Below the pieces are notes generated by a model. It was given only the letters and a program-made list of their open reading frames with translations. It searched no databases and had not been told where the DNA came from. The position numbers and the translations under genes are program-made. From Psococerastis gibbosa (Eukaryota; Arthropoda; Insecta; Psocodea; Psocidae), in NCBI GenBank assembly GCA_963971405.1, contig OZ020489.1:25136290-25200289 (forward strand): a stretch of 64,000 bases of DNA, given 5' to 3'. Of this stretch, positions 10,942-23,522 are shown piece by piece; the first letter of the stretch is position 1, and each line of letters opens with the position of its first letter.

Positions 10942-13900
10942 CTAAGAATTGTATGCAGGTTCTTAAATTTGAGTGCCAGTGTGGTCGTAATCACTCACTA
11001 TCAGCTACTTGCCTACTAGATGCTGTTGGGGGTTGGGCCACGAATTGGCTATACATGTTGTTTTTTACTAATTATTTTAAGGGCGACTATGTACTACACA
11101 ATATTATGTAGATATATGTATGCTTATCACTTATGCAAGTCTTGGAATATACAAAGCATTTCTTGTATATCCAATTCCTGGTCCAACAGTAGCGTACATA
11201 TAGTTGTTTGGACCCTATCATTTGCTGCGAATCCTGAATCTGAGAAAGGGGCATTTCAAAATGAATTTAATCACTAAAATGTTTTTATATTTGACCAAAG
11301 TAAAATTAAAATTTCATCCAAAAATGTCCATAGATCGGGTAAGTATGGCTCCTTATTTAATTATATCATATTGTATTCATCCTTTAGGGGGTGAGTGTCC
11401 CCTCCTCCCTAGACGCGAAACAATTATGTAATTCGTAAAGCATTTTCAAAACATTTCGTTTTAGGTTTCGGTCTATTCTATATAGTTACTGAATGTGAAA
11501 AATGTGTAACACATAAACGCAAATGTTTAAAAACCAAGTGAGAGTTAGTGATCTAGTCTTTCTTTCACTCAAGAAAAAAAAAACTAATACCTTATAGGCT
11601 GGCTACACAATTTTTTAAAAATGGTGGGAGGGACCGAAGAAATATAATAATTAATATTGTTCAGTGGTAGTCGTAATGTAACTAGGCTGCATGAATATGA
11701 GAAAACTCTTGTGATCGAAGAAAATGGCGGTCTTGGTTAAATGGTAGACCACGCCTCCAGCACAGGTCTTCCGCTGATCGTCCCCATAAAAAACTTATAA
11801 TGTTGCCTTCAAATGATAACATCTTACTTCTTAATATAGTGCACCGATATCAGCCTCACATCTATGCACAAGAAGTCGAATCCCTAATTGGGAGGAACAT
11901 CGCTGGATGGGTTCCAGTCATCTGATTTTGGTGGTCTATTTGCGGATAAGTTAACTGTAAACAACCAATATTGTCAGATATTGATATTGTCAGTCAGATT
12001 AAATATTTGTAGCATTTAGGGTCCTTTAAGGAGCAGATTTCAAAATATTCTGTAAACAGGGAATGGTCGGGTATTTTTGGTTAAATTAATTAATTTCTCG
12101 TTCCACAGCCGCAAAAATATGAAAATTTCATAAACATTGCATTCCTTTTCATTCTATTTCCTTCATTATTTACTACTATTCTATAAAATCCGTTTTATGC
12201 ATTTTTTCGGAGTTTTCTGGAGTAATAACATTTCAGGTGAGGAATATAAATTTTCTACGAGAATAATGTACGCACAATTTCTGATGTAAGTGCAAAAGCG
12301 CTAGTAATGAGTATATAATATACTGTATATATAATACGAATGTGTATCGGGGAAACCATCATGTTTATAATTAATATATAGCCATGCTGTGAGTTGTCAT
12401 AATCTACCAAGTTATATACATTCAAGCTTTTAGTTAGTTTCAACTTGCCAGCCTAGTCTGGCCCAGTCTGGCTCTGAATGGAAATGAAGAATATTTTTAT
12501 ACCTGAGTACCTGGAATCTGGTAACGATGTGTCCTTTCGTTTATCTTTGATTTTTCCGTTAATGAATTGCCATCCGCGTTAATAGCCTACATAAATTCCG
12601 GTGCCTTATTTTTATTATGATCTTTTGTTAAGGCCGTTCCTTATAACCAGTAACAAAAGTAAACGCATATTATACAGATTGACAGAATAAAGTTAATACG
12701 CTTTTCCATGGTACTTGTTTTTACTTTAAGTACTTTTGAGTACTTAAGGAGGGTCGGTAGCACTGCATTGTGGTTTCCAGACTACACTGTTGAGATCATC
12801 ATCTCTGTTTAGGGCGAAAGTCCTCAAGTTGTATTCGATTTTGCTGTGGAGTGTCATGTTCAGTCGTCCCAGGGGGTGATGTCCGGGGAGTGCCACGTTT
12901 TGAATACGCTTTAATAAAGGACGTTTCCGCTCTCCTCTGGACGTGCCCTCTGGTACTAGCCTATTTTTATGTAAAGGTTCAATTTAACGTTCATTATTGG
13001 TGTTTTTGCTTACATATGATATAACGCCATCTCCATTCTTCTGCGGTTTTACCTGTTTAGTTCTATTTGGTAATAAGGTGAATCTGCTACCAGGGCTGGA
13101 CAAAGATTGGTGGCCACGGACCTAAACCTGTCTCCTACTTTTGGCCGATCCTCTCGAATATCAAGGAACCGGGCAATGGATCATTCCTATCCAGTTCCTG
13201 AAGTAGTTCGATACATGAGAATGCCTGTCTATGCCCACGGTCCTGTAGCAGTGCTACCAATTCTCCCCTCTCTTTGCTGTAGTAAGGACACTACAATAAT
13301 GTGATTTGGTCTGCCTTCTATCACTCTACCAGTGTACTACATGGTGTTGCAATACTTACCAATGCCTAGCCTACTATACATACAGTACCTATGTTGTGAA
13401 ACTTTGGAAATAAACCAGAATAGGCTAATGCATGTCAGCATATGGATATATCTCCAAAACTATGAAAAGAGGTCACCGTATATAGGTATGAGCCTGCAGC
13501 AGCACATGAGTCTGCACAGCGGCATGTCAATACAGATACCATCATTTACATCTGCCATCGCTACACGCAGAGCTTTTATTCCGAATATTAAAATATGAAT
13601 ACGTGTAAACATACACATACTGATTGCAAAAACTTCACACCTCAAGCTCTCAACAGAAACAAAAACATCATTCCCCACCCTACCCGCTCTGCAGTCCCTC
13701 CAGCACACAAATCGTCCAATAATAATTCAAAGAGGAAATATCACAAGTACATTCATATAGAGAGGAAATATGGTCCTAAAAACTGAAAGGAAACTGTCTT
13801 GCTTAAAAAAGCTCTTCTCAAAAAGATAACGGACAAAGATTCATATCGACGCTGAAATAGAAATGGACCTCATCTCGCCGTTTATATTCAGTGGAGATGA

Positions 13901-14599
13901 GGGAGCTGATATTGGATGAAAAGTTTGGCGGCTATAAGGAGGATGGGACAAAAGCGCACAAGGAGTATAGAGAAAGAGTGTAGGTCTTGTGTATGTTCAT
14001 TACATGTGAAAGCTCCATGTTTGCTAACACGTCGTTAAATATGGATGACAAACACATCTTGCACATACAGACTGATGGACGTGATAACGCCCTTCTTCTA
14101 TATATACAAGTTGTAGGCGCGACTCCTGAGAGATAGCGTGCGTGATGGATTGTCACCTTTTACTTCAAGATTGATCAATCTACTGGCTGGTAGTTATGTA
14201 TCATTTCTGAGATTTAATTTGTGCGTGTATTATGTGATGAATGTGATTCGGATAAACACAAAACATCAGCACCGGTGGCTTGAGGAGCTAAGCGGTTCTT
14301 GACAGAGCTTATCTTGATTGCTACGCAGTATTAGCATAGACTAAAGATGATGATAGCATAGGTCACTAACTAGATATGGATATAATAACAAGAATTAAGA
14401 TTCAAGTTGTCTTCATGGCCGGATTAACCTTCTCTAGGAAATGAAATTGGTGGGCCCCCTCCCCCCTCTATAGGGTCTATGTCTATAGTCTTACTAGGAT
14501 GTCTTAGTCTTACTAAGATGACTAGCCTAAATGTATAGTAGTATGAAAAGCTTCGAAGAATTAGATAATAAATTGAAATTTTTTTAAACATTTGTCAGG
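10942..14599. other. No gene recognised
   Basis: Several frames of 60-90 codons occur, none with recognisable composition or splice context. A less AT-rich block lies at about 13100-13280. Confidence 0.45.
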
Positions 14600-14695
14600 C
14601 AAGGGCGGATTCAGTGGACTATAACATTAAAAAACATTATTATTTTTAATTCCCACTGTAAACCCATATTATCTAGTGTAAGTTCATTTAATTTC
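14600..14695 (+). mobile_element. hAT-like MITE fragment, left part
   Basis: It starts CAAGGGCGGATTCAG and shares about 70 bp of interior with the element at 16658 (ACATTAAAAAACATTATTAT, CCCACTGTAAACCCAT). The right terminus and G tracts are missing. Confidence 0.55.
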
Positions 14696-15615
14696 CCTTG
14701 CCCTCAGGGCTCAGGCCGCTCTGGGCCCTTAGGCAGTTACCTAGTGTGCCTAGTTGGTGATCCAGCACTGAATGTCAGATTTATTTGTGAATTTTATTTT
14801 AACCAAGTTACGAGGGTCCATTTACAAATGAACAGCCAGCATATACTGTACATAGGGTATAACTATTTGAATTCGAAGAAGTACTCGAAGAATCAACGTA
14901 ATTTACTATAACTTGCATCACTAGCGTAGGCCTACCCAAAATCACTCAGCAGAATTAATAGAAGAAAATTGATATAAAATCGATTAACTAAATAATAAAA
15001 AATAACTGTATAACCATAAAACAACCCGTAAGCTGCCAACACAAACAGAAGAAACCGCCCCCCCCCCCCCCTAACGAAAACCGTTTAAATTGCAAATTTT
15101 ATAATATTCATTTTTAAGGTGTATATAGCGAGTGAAAAAGAAAACAAAATATCTTAAGAAAACCCATAAAAGATGTCGCAGTGAGAGGGAAAAAAATTTA
15201 ACCAGAACGTGCTTCGATTGAATTGTGTTTTGCTTCGATAGAGCACGGCTTCCCCGACCTTTATGCATTAACAATTACAGCCCTTATGGAATTGTTCGTC
15301 TCGAGAGGTTATAGCGAGACTCCTTATTGTTTCGTGGTGTTTAAAGCTGCTAGTGAATGAGCTCCTTCGCTTGCTCCCAAAACGTACTCAAGAGACTATA
15401 AAATGCTGCGTTTGACTCCATTATTCTTTCAAATTCTCAAGGAGGCTCCTTTAGCTTTTAGCCTACAATTTTAATACGTAGGTCAACACTTTTACAGAAT
15501 TCCATCTTCTTATTTTACGCTGCGATGGTTAAAGATGATGAGAACGAGGTTTTAATCAGCCAGTAAAATATATTGGCTTGTAATTTTTTAAGGGCTTTTT
15601 AATGACCCAGGCCTA

Positions 15616-15793
15616 GACTTCGATGGCCAGGTGGTAGCATGCTTGCACTTGTGCGAGTCTCCACACGCCATGCGATCGGTGACGTGTCGTTACTCGACAC
15701 AAGTACCTCTTGGGTAACTTAGTGAGGCGACTGAAGAGGTCAATCGGATACATTCATTGAATTGTTTGTATGCGATTAACCTTTAAAAAAAAA
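15616..15793 (+). mobile_element. tRNA-derived SINE, family A, copy 1
   Basis: The head GACTTCGATGGCCAGGTGGTAG resembles a pol III A box and GTGCGAGTCTCCAC a B box. The body (GAGGCGACTGAAGAGGTCAA, ATACATTCATTGAATTGTTT) and the tail GATTAACCTTT plus A run recur in the other copies. Confidence 0.65.
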
Positions 15794-15796
15794 CTT

Positions 15797-16014
15797 ATAG
15801 TGGCTCACAGATCCCTTGTCCAATGCCAACGGCCCCATGGATTTCGGACATTATTTGTATTGTTTCCGTATGAATTTTCGGCCATTGGCAAACTGGTATG
15901 CGTTCTCGATGCCAACCTACACCGGCTACAACTACGATAATGGACAAGCTGAGACAAGCTTAATATTGACGCATGAAACAGCCGAAGGCATGACTTAACC
16001 AAGTTCAGATACGA
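15797..16014 (+). repeat. Dispersed repeat R1, copy 1
   Basis: ATAGTGGCTCAC...CCCTTGTCCAATGCCAACG, ATTTGTATTGTTTCCGTATG and GACAAGCTGAGACAAGCTTA recur, inverted, at 34201 and 61947. It directly follows SINE A copy 1. A 60-codon frame inside is not conserved in the others. Class unknown. Confidence 0.6.
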
Positions 16015-16139
16015 GTCCAGTAACTTGTCTGCCTGTTTTTTAATCCCTTATACGGGTATGAAAACCATGAGGGTTTTTTTGTGAAGGGGTGATAATTTAA
16101 AAATAACTTATACAGTACCGGTAGTCGTATGCAAGGCAA

Positions 16140-16295
16140 AGCAAGCATTTTTTTTCGGGGAGAGGGGTCCATCTGACGTCACCGGAGGGGAGGCAGCCTC
16201 AACATATTTTATTTAAAACTCCATTCTATCTAGTAGTAGTGTACACTTCAAATATTTCCGGGGGGGGGGGGGGTCCCCTCTGGCTACGGCTAGGA
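16140..16295. repeat. G-tract dispersed repeat with AGCCGTAGCCAGA end, copy 1
   Basis: It shares TTTTTTTCGGGGAG...GGGTCCATCTGACGTCAC and AACTCCATTCTATCT with copies at 23403 and 35091, and ends in a 14-G run plus CTCTGGCTACGGCT, the complement of the start of the 23403 copy. Probably another small DNA transposon. Borders are approximate. Confidence 0.5.
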
Positions 16296-16657
16296 GACTT
16301 TCCAACCATCAAAATAGGAAAACGCCAGCCATATGTAAACTATGTCAGAATCTAAATATATATTGATCAATGAACAATAAATACAGTACAGTATCGTCTA
16401 ATCTAATCTTATGATTCTTATGTTATTTAATCTGTACACTCGTCTTACTTATCACCATAGATTGTTCATTACATATGATATTACTTATACGGGTACGGCT
16501 AATGCTTTCATAAGTCACCATAAAAGTTCTGCGGTTAGTGGTTACTGCACAGAACTAGGATTTTGACTTTTGCATTTCAGTTTTAATTTTTAAGTTAATT
16601 AAAAAAAATAATATTGCCATAAAATCTTCAAGCTGCCCTATTAACATGTGAGATACT

Positions 16658-16845
16658 CAAGGGCGGATTTTGCCTCCAATTTAGGGGGGGGGGGTCAGCG
16701 GGCAGGTTCAGTAGATTATAACATTAAAAAACATAATTATTTTTAATTCCCACTGTAAACCCATTGTTATCTAGTGTAAGTTAATTTTTTTTGAGGGGGG
16801 GGGGGTCCGGACCCTCTGACCCCCCCCCCCTAAAATCCGCCATTT
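16658..16845. mobile_element. hAT-like MITE, GGCGGAT family, perfect 8-bp duplication
   Basis: The ends CAAGGGCGGATTTT and AAAATCCGCCATTT are flanked by GAGATACT on both sides (16650-16657, 16846-16853). G and C runs lie inside both termini. The interior (TATAACATTAAAAAACATAA and on) is shared with the truncated copy at 14600. Confidence 0.85.
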
Positions 16846-16859
16846 GAGATACTGCACTT

Positions 16860-17443
16860 CGACTTTGATCTTATATAGCCATGAGCATGATAGATAACTA
16901 TTATACGGCATCACTGTGTATAGTGTCGACCCAAAGACCCCCCCCCCCCCTCCTTGAAGATGTATGTTTGTCCGTAAAATGTCTATGTTGAAATAAATTA
17001 GTTAAAATTGCTTCCCGTTTTAACAGCATATTTAATTTCGGTTGCAAACCTCTCTTTATATTATTCATATTTTTATAGTTTTCCACCCTCCCCAGTTTAA
17101 AAATGATACAGACTTTTTTTTAATTTACATTCTTCGCTCCTTAGAAAAATCCTAGTTCCACCCCTTCTATCTACCACCATCTCTGAAGTCTATTTCTCAC
17201 TTAATCAAGTCTTTAAATCTGAAATCAATATAATTTCATTAAGCACTATCTATGGACAGCTAAGTATCAGTGTTTATTAGCCCCCAAGAACTAAACTCAG
17301 GGCTACCTTGGCCTGCAAGTAATCAGAAAAGAAGCATGATACTAATTACTGATAGGTCTATTATGTATACAAATCTCCAATAGGTTTCCAAATTTTGGTA
17401 GACTGCAGCAACAGCCAGTTCTTCGAGGTTCAGTTGCTACGCG
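16860..17443. other. No gene recognised
   Basis: AT-rich with one C run near 16938-16949. No supported feature. Confidence 0.45.
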
Positions 17444-17699
17444 CAGGCGCGGATCTAGAATGAGACCAAGGAGGGGGCTAAGATTAAATTTCGATTTTTT
17501 TTTAAACATAGGGCTGAAATATTGGGGTTTTACGTATTTTCAGAGCAATACGGGTTCTATAATCTATATTCTAGGTAATTAATGCAATCGAGCACAAGGG
17601 GGGCCCGGGGGTCTCCCCTGGGAGAAAATTTGTGAAAAATAGGACTGAAATAGGGGGGGTTTACGCATTTTGAGGACCCTAATGGGGGGGGGGCTATAG
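17444..17699. mobile_element. hAT-like MITE, one end missing
   Basis: It starts CAGGCGCGGATCTAGAA and carries the 31580 element's interior in reverse orientation (including the GGGCCCGGGGGTCTCCCC segment). It stops in a G run plus CTATAG without the second inverted terminus. Confidence 0.65.
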
Positions 17700-19131
17700 C
17701 ACTCAGCTGACTCAGCAGGCAATAGTTCACTACCGTACCTAACTTAACGCCAAATAAATCCATATAGCAATCAATAATTTGAGCATGAAGATTAGAAGAT
17801 TGATGATTAGAGAACATGCAAGATAAACAAGTAAGCTTACAAAAATAAGGGTACATTTTAACCTTATAATAAAAAGAAAACGAATAATAGATGCAACCAT
17901 TGCGTTTGATAGAGGCCCCTCCTAAGTGGGCCGACCATAAAGCAAATGACAATCAAAAGGGAGGTTCCCAGGGCAACCCGACCACCATCGGAAACGCCCG
18001 AAAACCCGCGAACCGTCACTTTTATGTTAAGAAAACAGTTTTTTGTTGCTGAGGCCAACACAACAAACAACTTTCTCAGGCTCCAAAGCTCTTCAGGATG
18101 TTTATCTCATGTTTCGCTTATGAAACTCCAGTGCTGCCGACATGCAACTTGATCAATCTCTCATCCGCGACTAAAGAGTTGTGCCAGTCGCTCGGGTTTG
18201 CTTGTCCGTGTATAAGGGAGATACGTTATCACTCTCGAAAATTTCGATAGTTTCTTAGAGATTGTCTTTTAAGTTGCGTTATCAGATTTCGTGATCAGGT
18301 TCGGGTATCGGGGGCTTTCTTGCGGTTTTCGGTTCGTGAACTGTGAAGTGTCCTGTACGTTTAAAGTGTTGTTTACCTAATGCGACGCATATAGATTTAT
18401 CTGGATTGGATTAGTCTTTGGTAATTAATTTATTTAATAAGTAGCCTATTAAGGTCTGAGAGTTATGTCTTAGCTGACGGCATGAAATGGCAGCATTGGT
18501 CTATCTATGGGACAGTTTTATCAAAAGAATTACTAGTTGAATCTAATTAACTTACACTCCTATCAGTCTTGCCTGCTTCTACGCAGGTATCGTATATACT
18601 AGCCTACAGACTAATGGACTATAGACAGTAAATCTATTCGAATTCAGCAAGACCTCTGTACTTCACAGCGATTTATTTGAATGATGTACTGTATGTTTGA
18701 CCTGTAGGAGTTGGGCATATAAGAAGATGATAAGATAAACGTGGTCTTTTTCCATCATCGAGTATTGCAGAGCTAACATAAGAAGTTTTTCCTAACAATC
18801 AGCTGACAAATGACAGCTATAGGTATACTATACTAGGTATAACCTATACTTGTATAAGAAAAACTAGACCGGCTACCCAGACAATTAAATTAAAAACAGT
18901 TGAAGTTTTCCGACGTGTTATTGCCAGAGCTTGGAAAAAATGAAAAAAGTGGCAGCTGAGAATTTTTTTTTGGACTTTCAGCCTCTTTTCTTAGTGGTGC
19001 CTAGTGGTTAACCAAACAGTAGACCTAACCAGTGTTCTTTCATTAATAAATCCCTGGGCCAACAATAAAATTATAATACCTACGTACTTCATAAAAATGA
19101 CTCATTATAACTATTATATCGATATATTATT
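17700..19131. other. No gene recognised; possible promoter-like patch
   Basis: The part at 17940-18400 is less AT-rich and holds TATAAGG near 18211 and four WGATAR-type sites. No transcript evidence can be read from sequence alone. Confidence 0.3.
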
Positions 19132-19297
19132 GACTTCGATAGCGAAGTGGTAGCGTGCTTGTATACTTGTGCGAATCTCTACACACCATGCGATCGGAGA
19201 CTTGTCGTAACTCAACATGGGTACTAACCTACAGAGGCGACTGAAGAGGTCAATCGGATACATTCATTAAATTGTTTGCATGAGATTAACCCTTTTA
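19132..19297 (+). mobile_element. tRNA-derived SINE, family A, copy 2
   Basis: Same order as copy 1: GACTTCGATAGCGAAGTGGTAG, GTGCGAATCTCTACAC, GAGGCGACTGAAGAGGTCAA, ATACATTCATTAAATTG and a GATTAACCC tail. Confidence 0.65.
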
Positions 19298-20848
19298 TGA
19301 TATTAAAAAATATATATATATTAATAAAGAACCCGAAGTAATGAGTAATAAGTAAATCTGGACTGATTGACCTTGGTTGTATCGCCTAGAAATAATTTGT
19401 TAGTTCTTAATGCATCCATGCGGAAATAGAAATAAATAAATGCCATTGCACTATTGCTGCTTATAGTTTAAACTTTTAATCAAAATTGATAGAAAAAAGT
19501 AAATAACTAACTGGCTTATATTTTACTGAACCTACCGTTTGATAAAAAGAATACAATTACTGTGATAGTGTGATAATAGGTTTTTATGATAAAAAATTAT
19601 TTAACAGCAGTTAGTAGCCTATTAGGCTAAAAACTATCATTTGAATTTGTACGGTGTTACTTACTATGCCGTTTAGTAGGTATTAACTTATTTTAGGGGT
19701 TATGAAATGCATATATTAATTCAAAAAATGAAAAACACTTTTTCGAGTAGCACTTTCATCGGTAAAATTATCTTGTTTACATTTTTCAGTCCCAGGTTAG
19801 GATTAAAAATAATTGCCTCTATTGGAGCCTGGAGGTCTGTAAACAACTTATAAATATTGTATGTAAATTATGTATAACCATACAGTATATACAGTTCATG
19901 TACAATATAATTTTTTCTTCTTCTTCAAGTTACAGCCGGCTAGCTGGTTGGCAGCAACATGTGGCTTCGATGCCTCCACTCCCCTCGATTTAATTTTAAA
20001 TAACATTTTGAAACTGCGCGTTCACAATGCTAAAGCCTAAAGCAAAACAACTGATATAGCCTATAGCGGCTGGTGCCCATGATGTCATAATACAAATTTT
20101 ATAGATAGGTTTGTAGGTATAGCTGTTCAGCCGTGAAAATCATCGCAAGGTTAAAGATGTGCCGTACATCAGATTTTTTGCGACAAACATTATTATGAGT
20201 AATTCATTGATTAGATTAGATACAGAGTAATGCCCTTGGATCACATATACAGTATAATGAAACAATACCGACTCTATACGGTATGTGGGGACCACAGGTA
20301 TATTACGGTAAAATTAGTCCTATATAAATGGCATTACTTATTGCCTTTTACAATGCCTAAGTTATATTGGAATTGTAGTATACCATACACTGAGATCAAA
20401 ACCAACACCTAAAAGTAAGACTCATTTTTTATAACGTTAGGCTGTGTATAGGCTATACTTTTTTTCTTAATATGCTAATGATGAGGGAATGTTTATATGA
20501 AAAAATTGTTAAAAAATTCTTTATATTGAGGGAACATGTAACAATTTAACTATTGTATAAGAATAAATAAAATACAATTTTCCACCCATCAAGTGTCCTG
20601 GCCTATAATTCGAAGTTACATGAAATAGGCAAAACAGCGATAAATAAAAGGTATTTGGAAAAGCCCCATTATAAAAGCTTAGTAATGCGAGATATAGAAA
20701 TAGATCAATTTTGGAGCCATATGATGAAAAGGACACACATTATTAAAAATGCAGCTATAGTAGTGTATTAAGGCAGATAATTTATAGTTCTCAGTTTACG
20801 AAAAACGCTTTTCTTTGCCGTTTTCCTCTTAGTTTGGTTACAAAATAT
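19298..20848. other. No gene recognised
   Basis: AT-rich; a CTTCTTCTTC patch at about 19918 followed by a less AT-rich 70 bp. Nothing else stands out. Confidence 0.45.
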
Positions 20849-20856
20849 ACTGTACA

Positions 20857-21055
20857 CAGTGGCGGATTTACCAATAAGTTAGGCAACTACGCGCAGTGTC
20901 GATCCGCGCGCGCGTACATTAAATATTTTTTTTTGGTGCGTGTTATGAAAAAAAATTAAAATAATTATGTATAACATTTTATTTAAGGATAAGAAAGTAG
21001 GTTATTTTGATTATAAACATTTTTTTTTAAATAAAAAAAGCCAAATCTGCCCCTG
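20857..21055. mobile_element. hAT-like MITE, CAGTGGCGGATTT ends
   Basis: The ends CAGTGGCGGATTT and AAATCTGCCCCTG pair at 11 of 13, flanked by ACTGTACA and ACTGTATA (7 of 8). A CG-rich stretch (GATCCGCGCGCGCG) lies in the left half. Confidence 0.75.
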
Positions 21056-21063
21056 ACTGTATA

Positions 21064-22499
21064 CATATAAACTATAAACTTATTAAATTGCTTCGTACGA
21101 TGGTAGCCTACCGCGGGTATTCACGGATGTATTGGACTGTATAAGCTTTTATAAGCTATTCAAGCTTTTGCTCCAGTTTCAACTATGTACAACCTAAGTC
21201 ATGAAAACAGGCATTTTCATCCAACCGTGCATATAACTCAATTCCAACAAAAAACACAGAATTACCCCCTTATGGTTTACCTATGCTATATAATATACTG
21301 ACATTGTACTGACATTACAGAAAAAAATAAATTAAAACAATGCAATTAAACACTGTGAGCTGTAAGAGGGATAGGTTCTTACACATTAATTTATGAGGGG
21401 CTATCGAAGAAACATGCATAAAAACCAAGCAGCCAGTTTTAAAACAAGTCTTATGGTATGCCGGTCGAGTCATTGGAATTTTGAACTTTTTTGGTGAGCA
21501 ATGACTAGGAATTAATATTATTATGTCAATTCTCTCAGTGCATTGTTTTTGACGTAGCACAGAGGGCTTTATAGCCGCTAGGTTGGCTTAGTAATAGAAC
21601 ATCAGATAATTTTTATATTTAATTATATGAGAGCACAGGCACATTAAAATTGAATTATATAGCTTGTGTATTTATGCACACTCCTTAGGGGGGAAACGTT
21701 TAGAAAAAATGGGCCCCAAATAATGTTAAGGACCAGTCTTGTTTGTAGTTACTGTATACGTATTTTGTCATTAAAATCAAGACGCTATTGCAATAAAAAT
21801 TCGTAAACCCTTACTATTTTTGGCCTATTTTTAAAAAAAAATTCACCCAGGGAGACCCACGGACCCCCATCCCCCCTTCCGAACCCCCGGCACGGCCCTG
21901 CGCATGAACGTCAAATGGGGGGGTTTACACTAAGGTAATGACCTCCCCCTAATTTAAAAGCTGGGGGCGCCCATGGTTGTTAAACTCGTAGATGGACACG
22001 TATCATGTATCAAAATGTATAGGAGCGTTTATTCTACAGTCGGTTTGGCCCTTTGTGAAATTCTCTTATTACTCAATAGTGAATAGAATGCACCTTACCA
22101 AATGGTACGCAACACGAAAACTGTTAACATAATTATCAGTGGTAAAAACATTTGAAGGTAGGGTTGCACACACGGGTAGTGTTTTCACATTTTGGTTCGA
22201 ACAATTTCGCAAAAGTTTCAGTTTGAAAGATGAGATATTTTTGACAGATTTTCTCTTATATTATCTCGTTGAGTCTGCTTACATGGTGCCTGCCTCCTTT
22301 AAGTTTTCAATGGACCAAGCATCTAAGAAAATCTTGTCACGTATAAAATCAGTTGTAAAGCACCTGCCATCGAAAATATTCAAACGCCATCATAAATCTG
22401 ATCTTATGTCAGCTAATACTCGCATGACATAAAGTATCCACTACAGTGTTCAAGTCGCTAAAATCAAAATTCAAACACCAAACCCATAGTTGTCCACGA
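21064..22499. other. No gene recognised apart from a SINE tail
   Basis: C-rich runs near 21860-21900 look like decayed G-tract elements. The 97-codon plus-strand frame at 22139-22432 begins with GTG and may only be antisense to gypsy-like debris. Confidence 0.4.
21560..21600 (+). repeat. 3' tail fragment of a family B SINE
   Basis: AGAGGGCTTTATAGCCGCTA followed by GTTGGCTTAGTAATAGAAC matches the 3' end of the family B SINE at 55815. The head is absent. Confidence 0.55.
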
Positions 22500-22690
22500 C
22501 GTTTTTCTATAAAGATTTCCAATAATCCAATATATGATTTACTAACGACATGTCATCAATATAAAGTATACAATGTGGGTAAAGGTTTGTAAACAATGCA
22601 TTAATTGTTGAAATGATTTGGTTGCTGCCAAAACGCGGCCACAATTCATGATACCATTAACCATTTTTGGCCAAAACATTTTTCACCGAG
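22500..22690 (-). pseudogene. Relic of a gypsy-like (Ty3-type) reverse transcriptase
   Basis: On the minus strand a short frame carries a K-S-F-Q-Q-L-M block resembling the A-x-x-T-F-Q-R-L-M box of gypsy RTs. About 20 codons on, in a shifted frame, comes Y-I-D-D, the usual catalytic box of this group. At least one frameshift and an in-frame stop separate and follow these pieces, so it is dead. No LTRs, integrase or protease could be recognised nearby. The spacing of the two boxes is the main support. Confidence 0.35.
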
Positions 22691-23402
22691 TTATAGGCTA
22701 CATGCGAGCATTTAAACTATTCAGGAGAATCCGTCACGGCTCCCATATCAAATGATCTGTCGAATTACTAATGTTTCTCCACTTTTTACACTTGTTTAGT
22801 TGTCCTGGTGGCCGCTCGGGGATCGCTGCTCTGCTCGCAGAATTTTCGTTATATGCCATCAGTTGTCCAAGTGCGGGTGATTTGAACAGAGTCAAATAAA
22901 ATCCAATTTCAAATTAGTGACGATTTTTTTTTAAATATACAGCATTGTACTTTTACTATGTAGAAATATTGGATCTTTTCCTGTGAATGGCATTGTGATG
23001 TCTAGTGCCAAGTGGGAACCTTTAGCCAGGTGAGTGTCTGGGCTGTACTGAGTATCAATAGACTAATTAGCAATTTGCCCCCTCCCTCCCATTAAAATTC
23101 CCAGGGCAAGTTTGCAGGGTGAGGGGGTCCCCCATCTTAAACACTTTATGGGGACTTCTTGACCTAAGCGCCTTTTAGTTGCGTCTTCATTTGTCACATA
23201 GGTGTGGGACCTCCCTCAAGAGATAAATTTGAAATTTTACGAACGCAAATATTTATGTAATTTGAATTTTTTTAAGGCAACGCCTGGTGTGAGCCCAACA
23301 TCACTCATGCGTCAGGCCTGTCAACCGCCTTGTCCCATCCCGTTGGTGTAAGGGGGGGGGGGTGGGTAATAGTAATAGCGTATTCATAACAAGCCTGCAG
23401 CC

Positions 23403-23522
23403 CAAGCCGTAGCCAGAAATTTTTTTCGGGAGGGGTCCATCTGACGTCACATGAGGTGAGGTAACCTCAATATCTAGTGTACCCTGCAAATATTTCGGGA
23501 GGGGTACGGACCCCCTGGACCC
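23403..23522. repeat. G-tract dispersed repeat, copy 2
   Basis: It starts CAAGCCGTAGCCAGAAAT and carries GGGGTCCATCTGACGTCAC and GAGGTAACCTCAATAT. The C-rich right end is decayed. Confidence 0.5.

Noticed and set aside
17557..17952. 131-codon minus-strand open frame
   Set aside because: More than a third of it lies in a hAT-like element; the C/G tracts keep the frame open by composition.
22139..22432. 97-codon plus-strand open frame
   Set aside because: It starts at GTG, has no recognisable domain, and lies antisense to decayed retroelement-like sequence.
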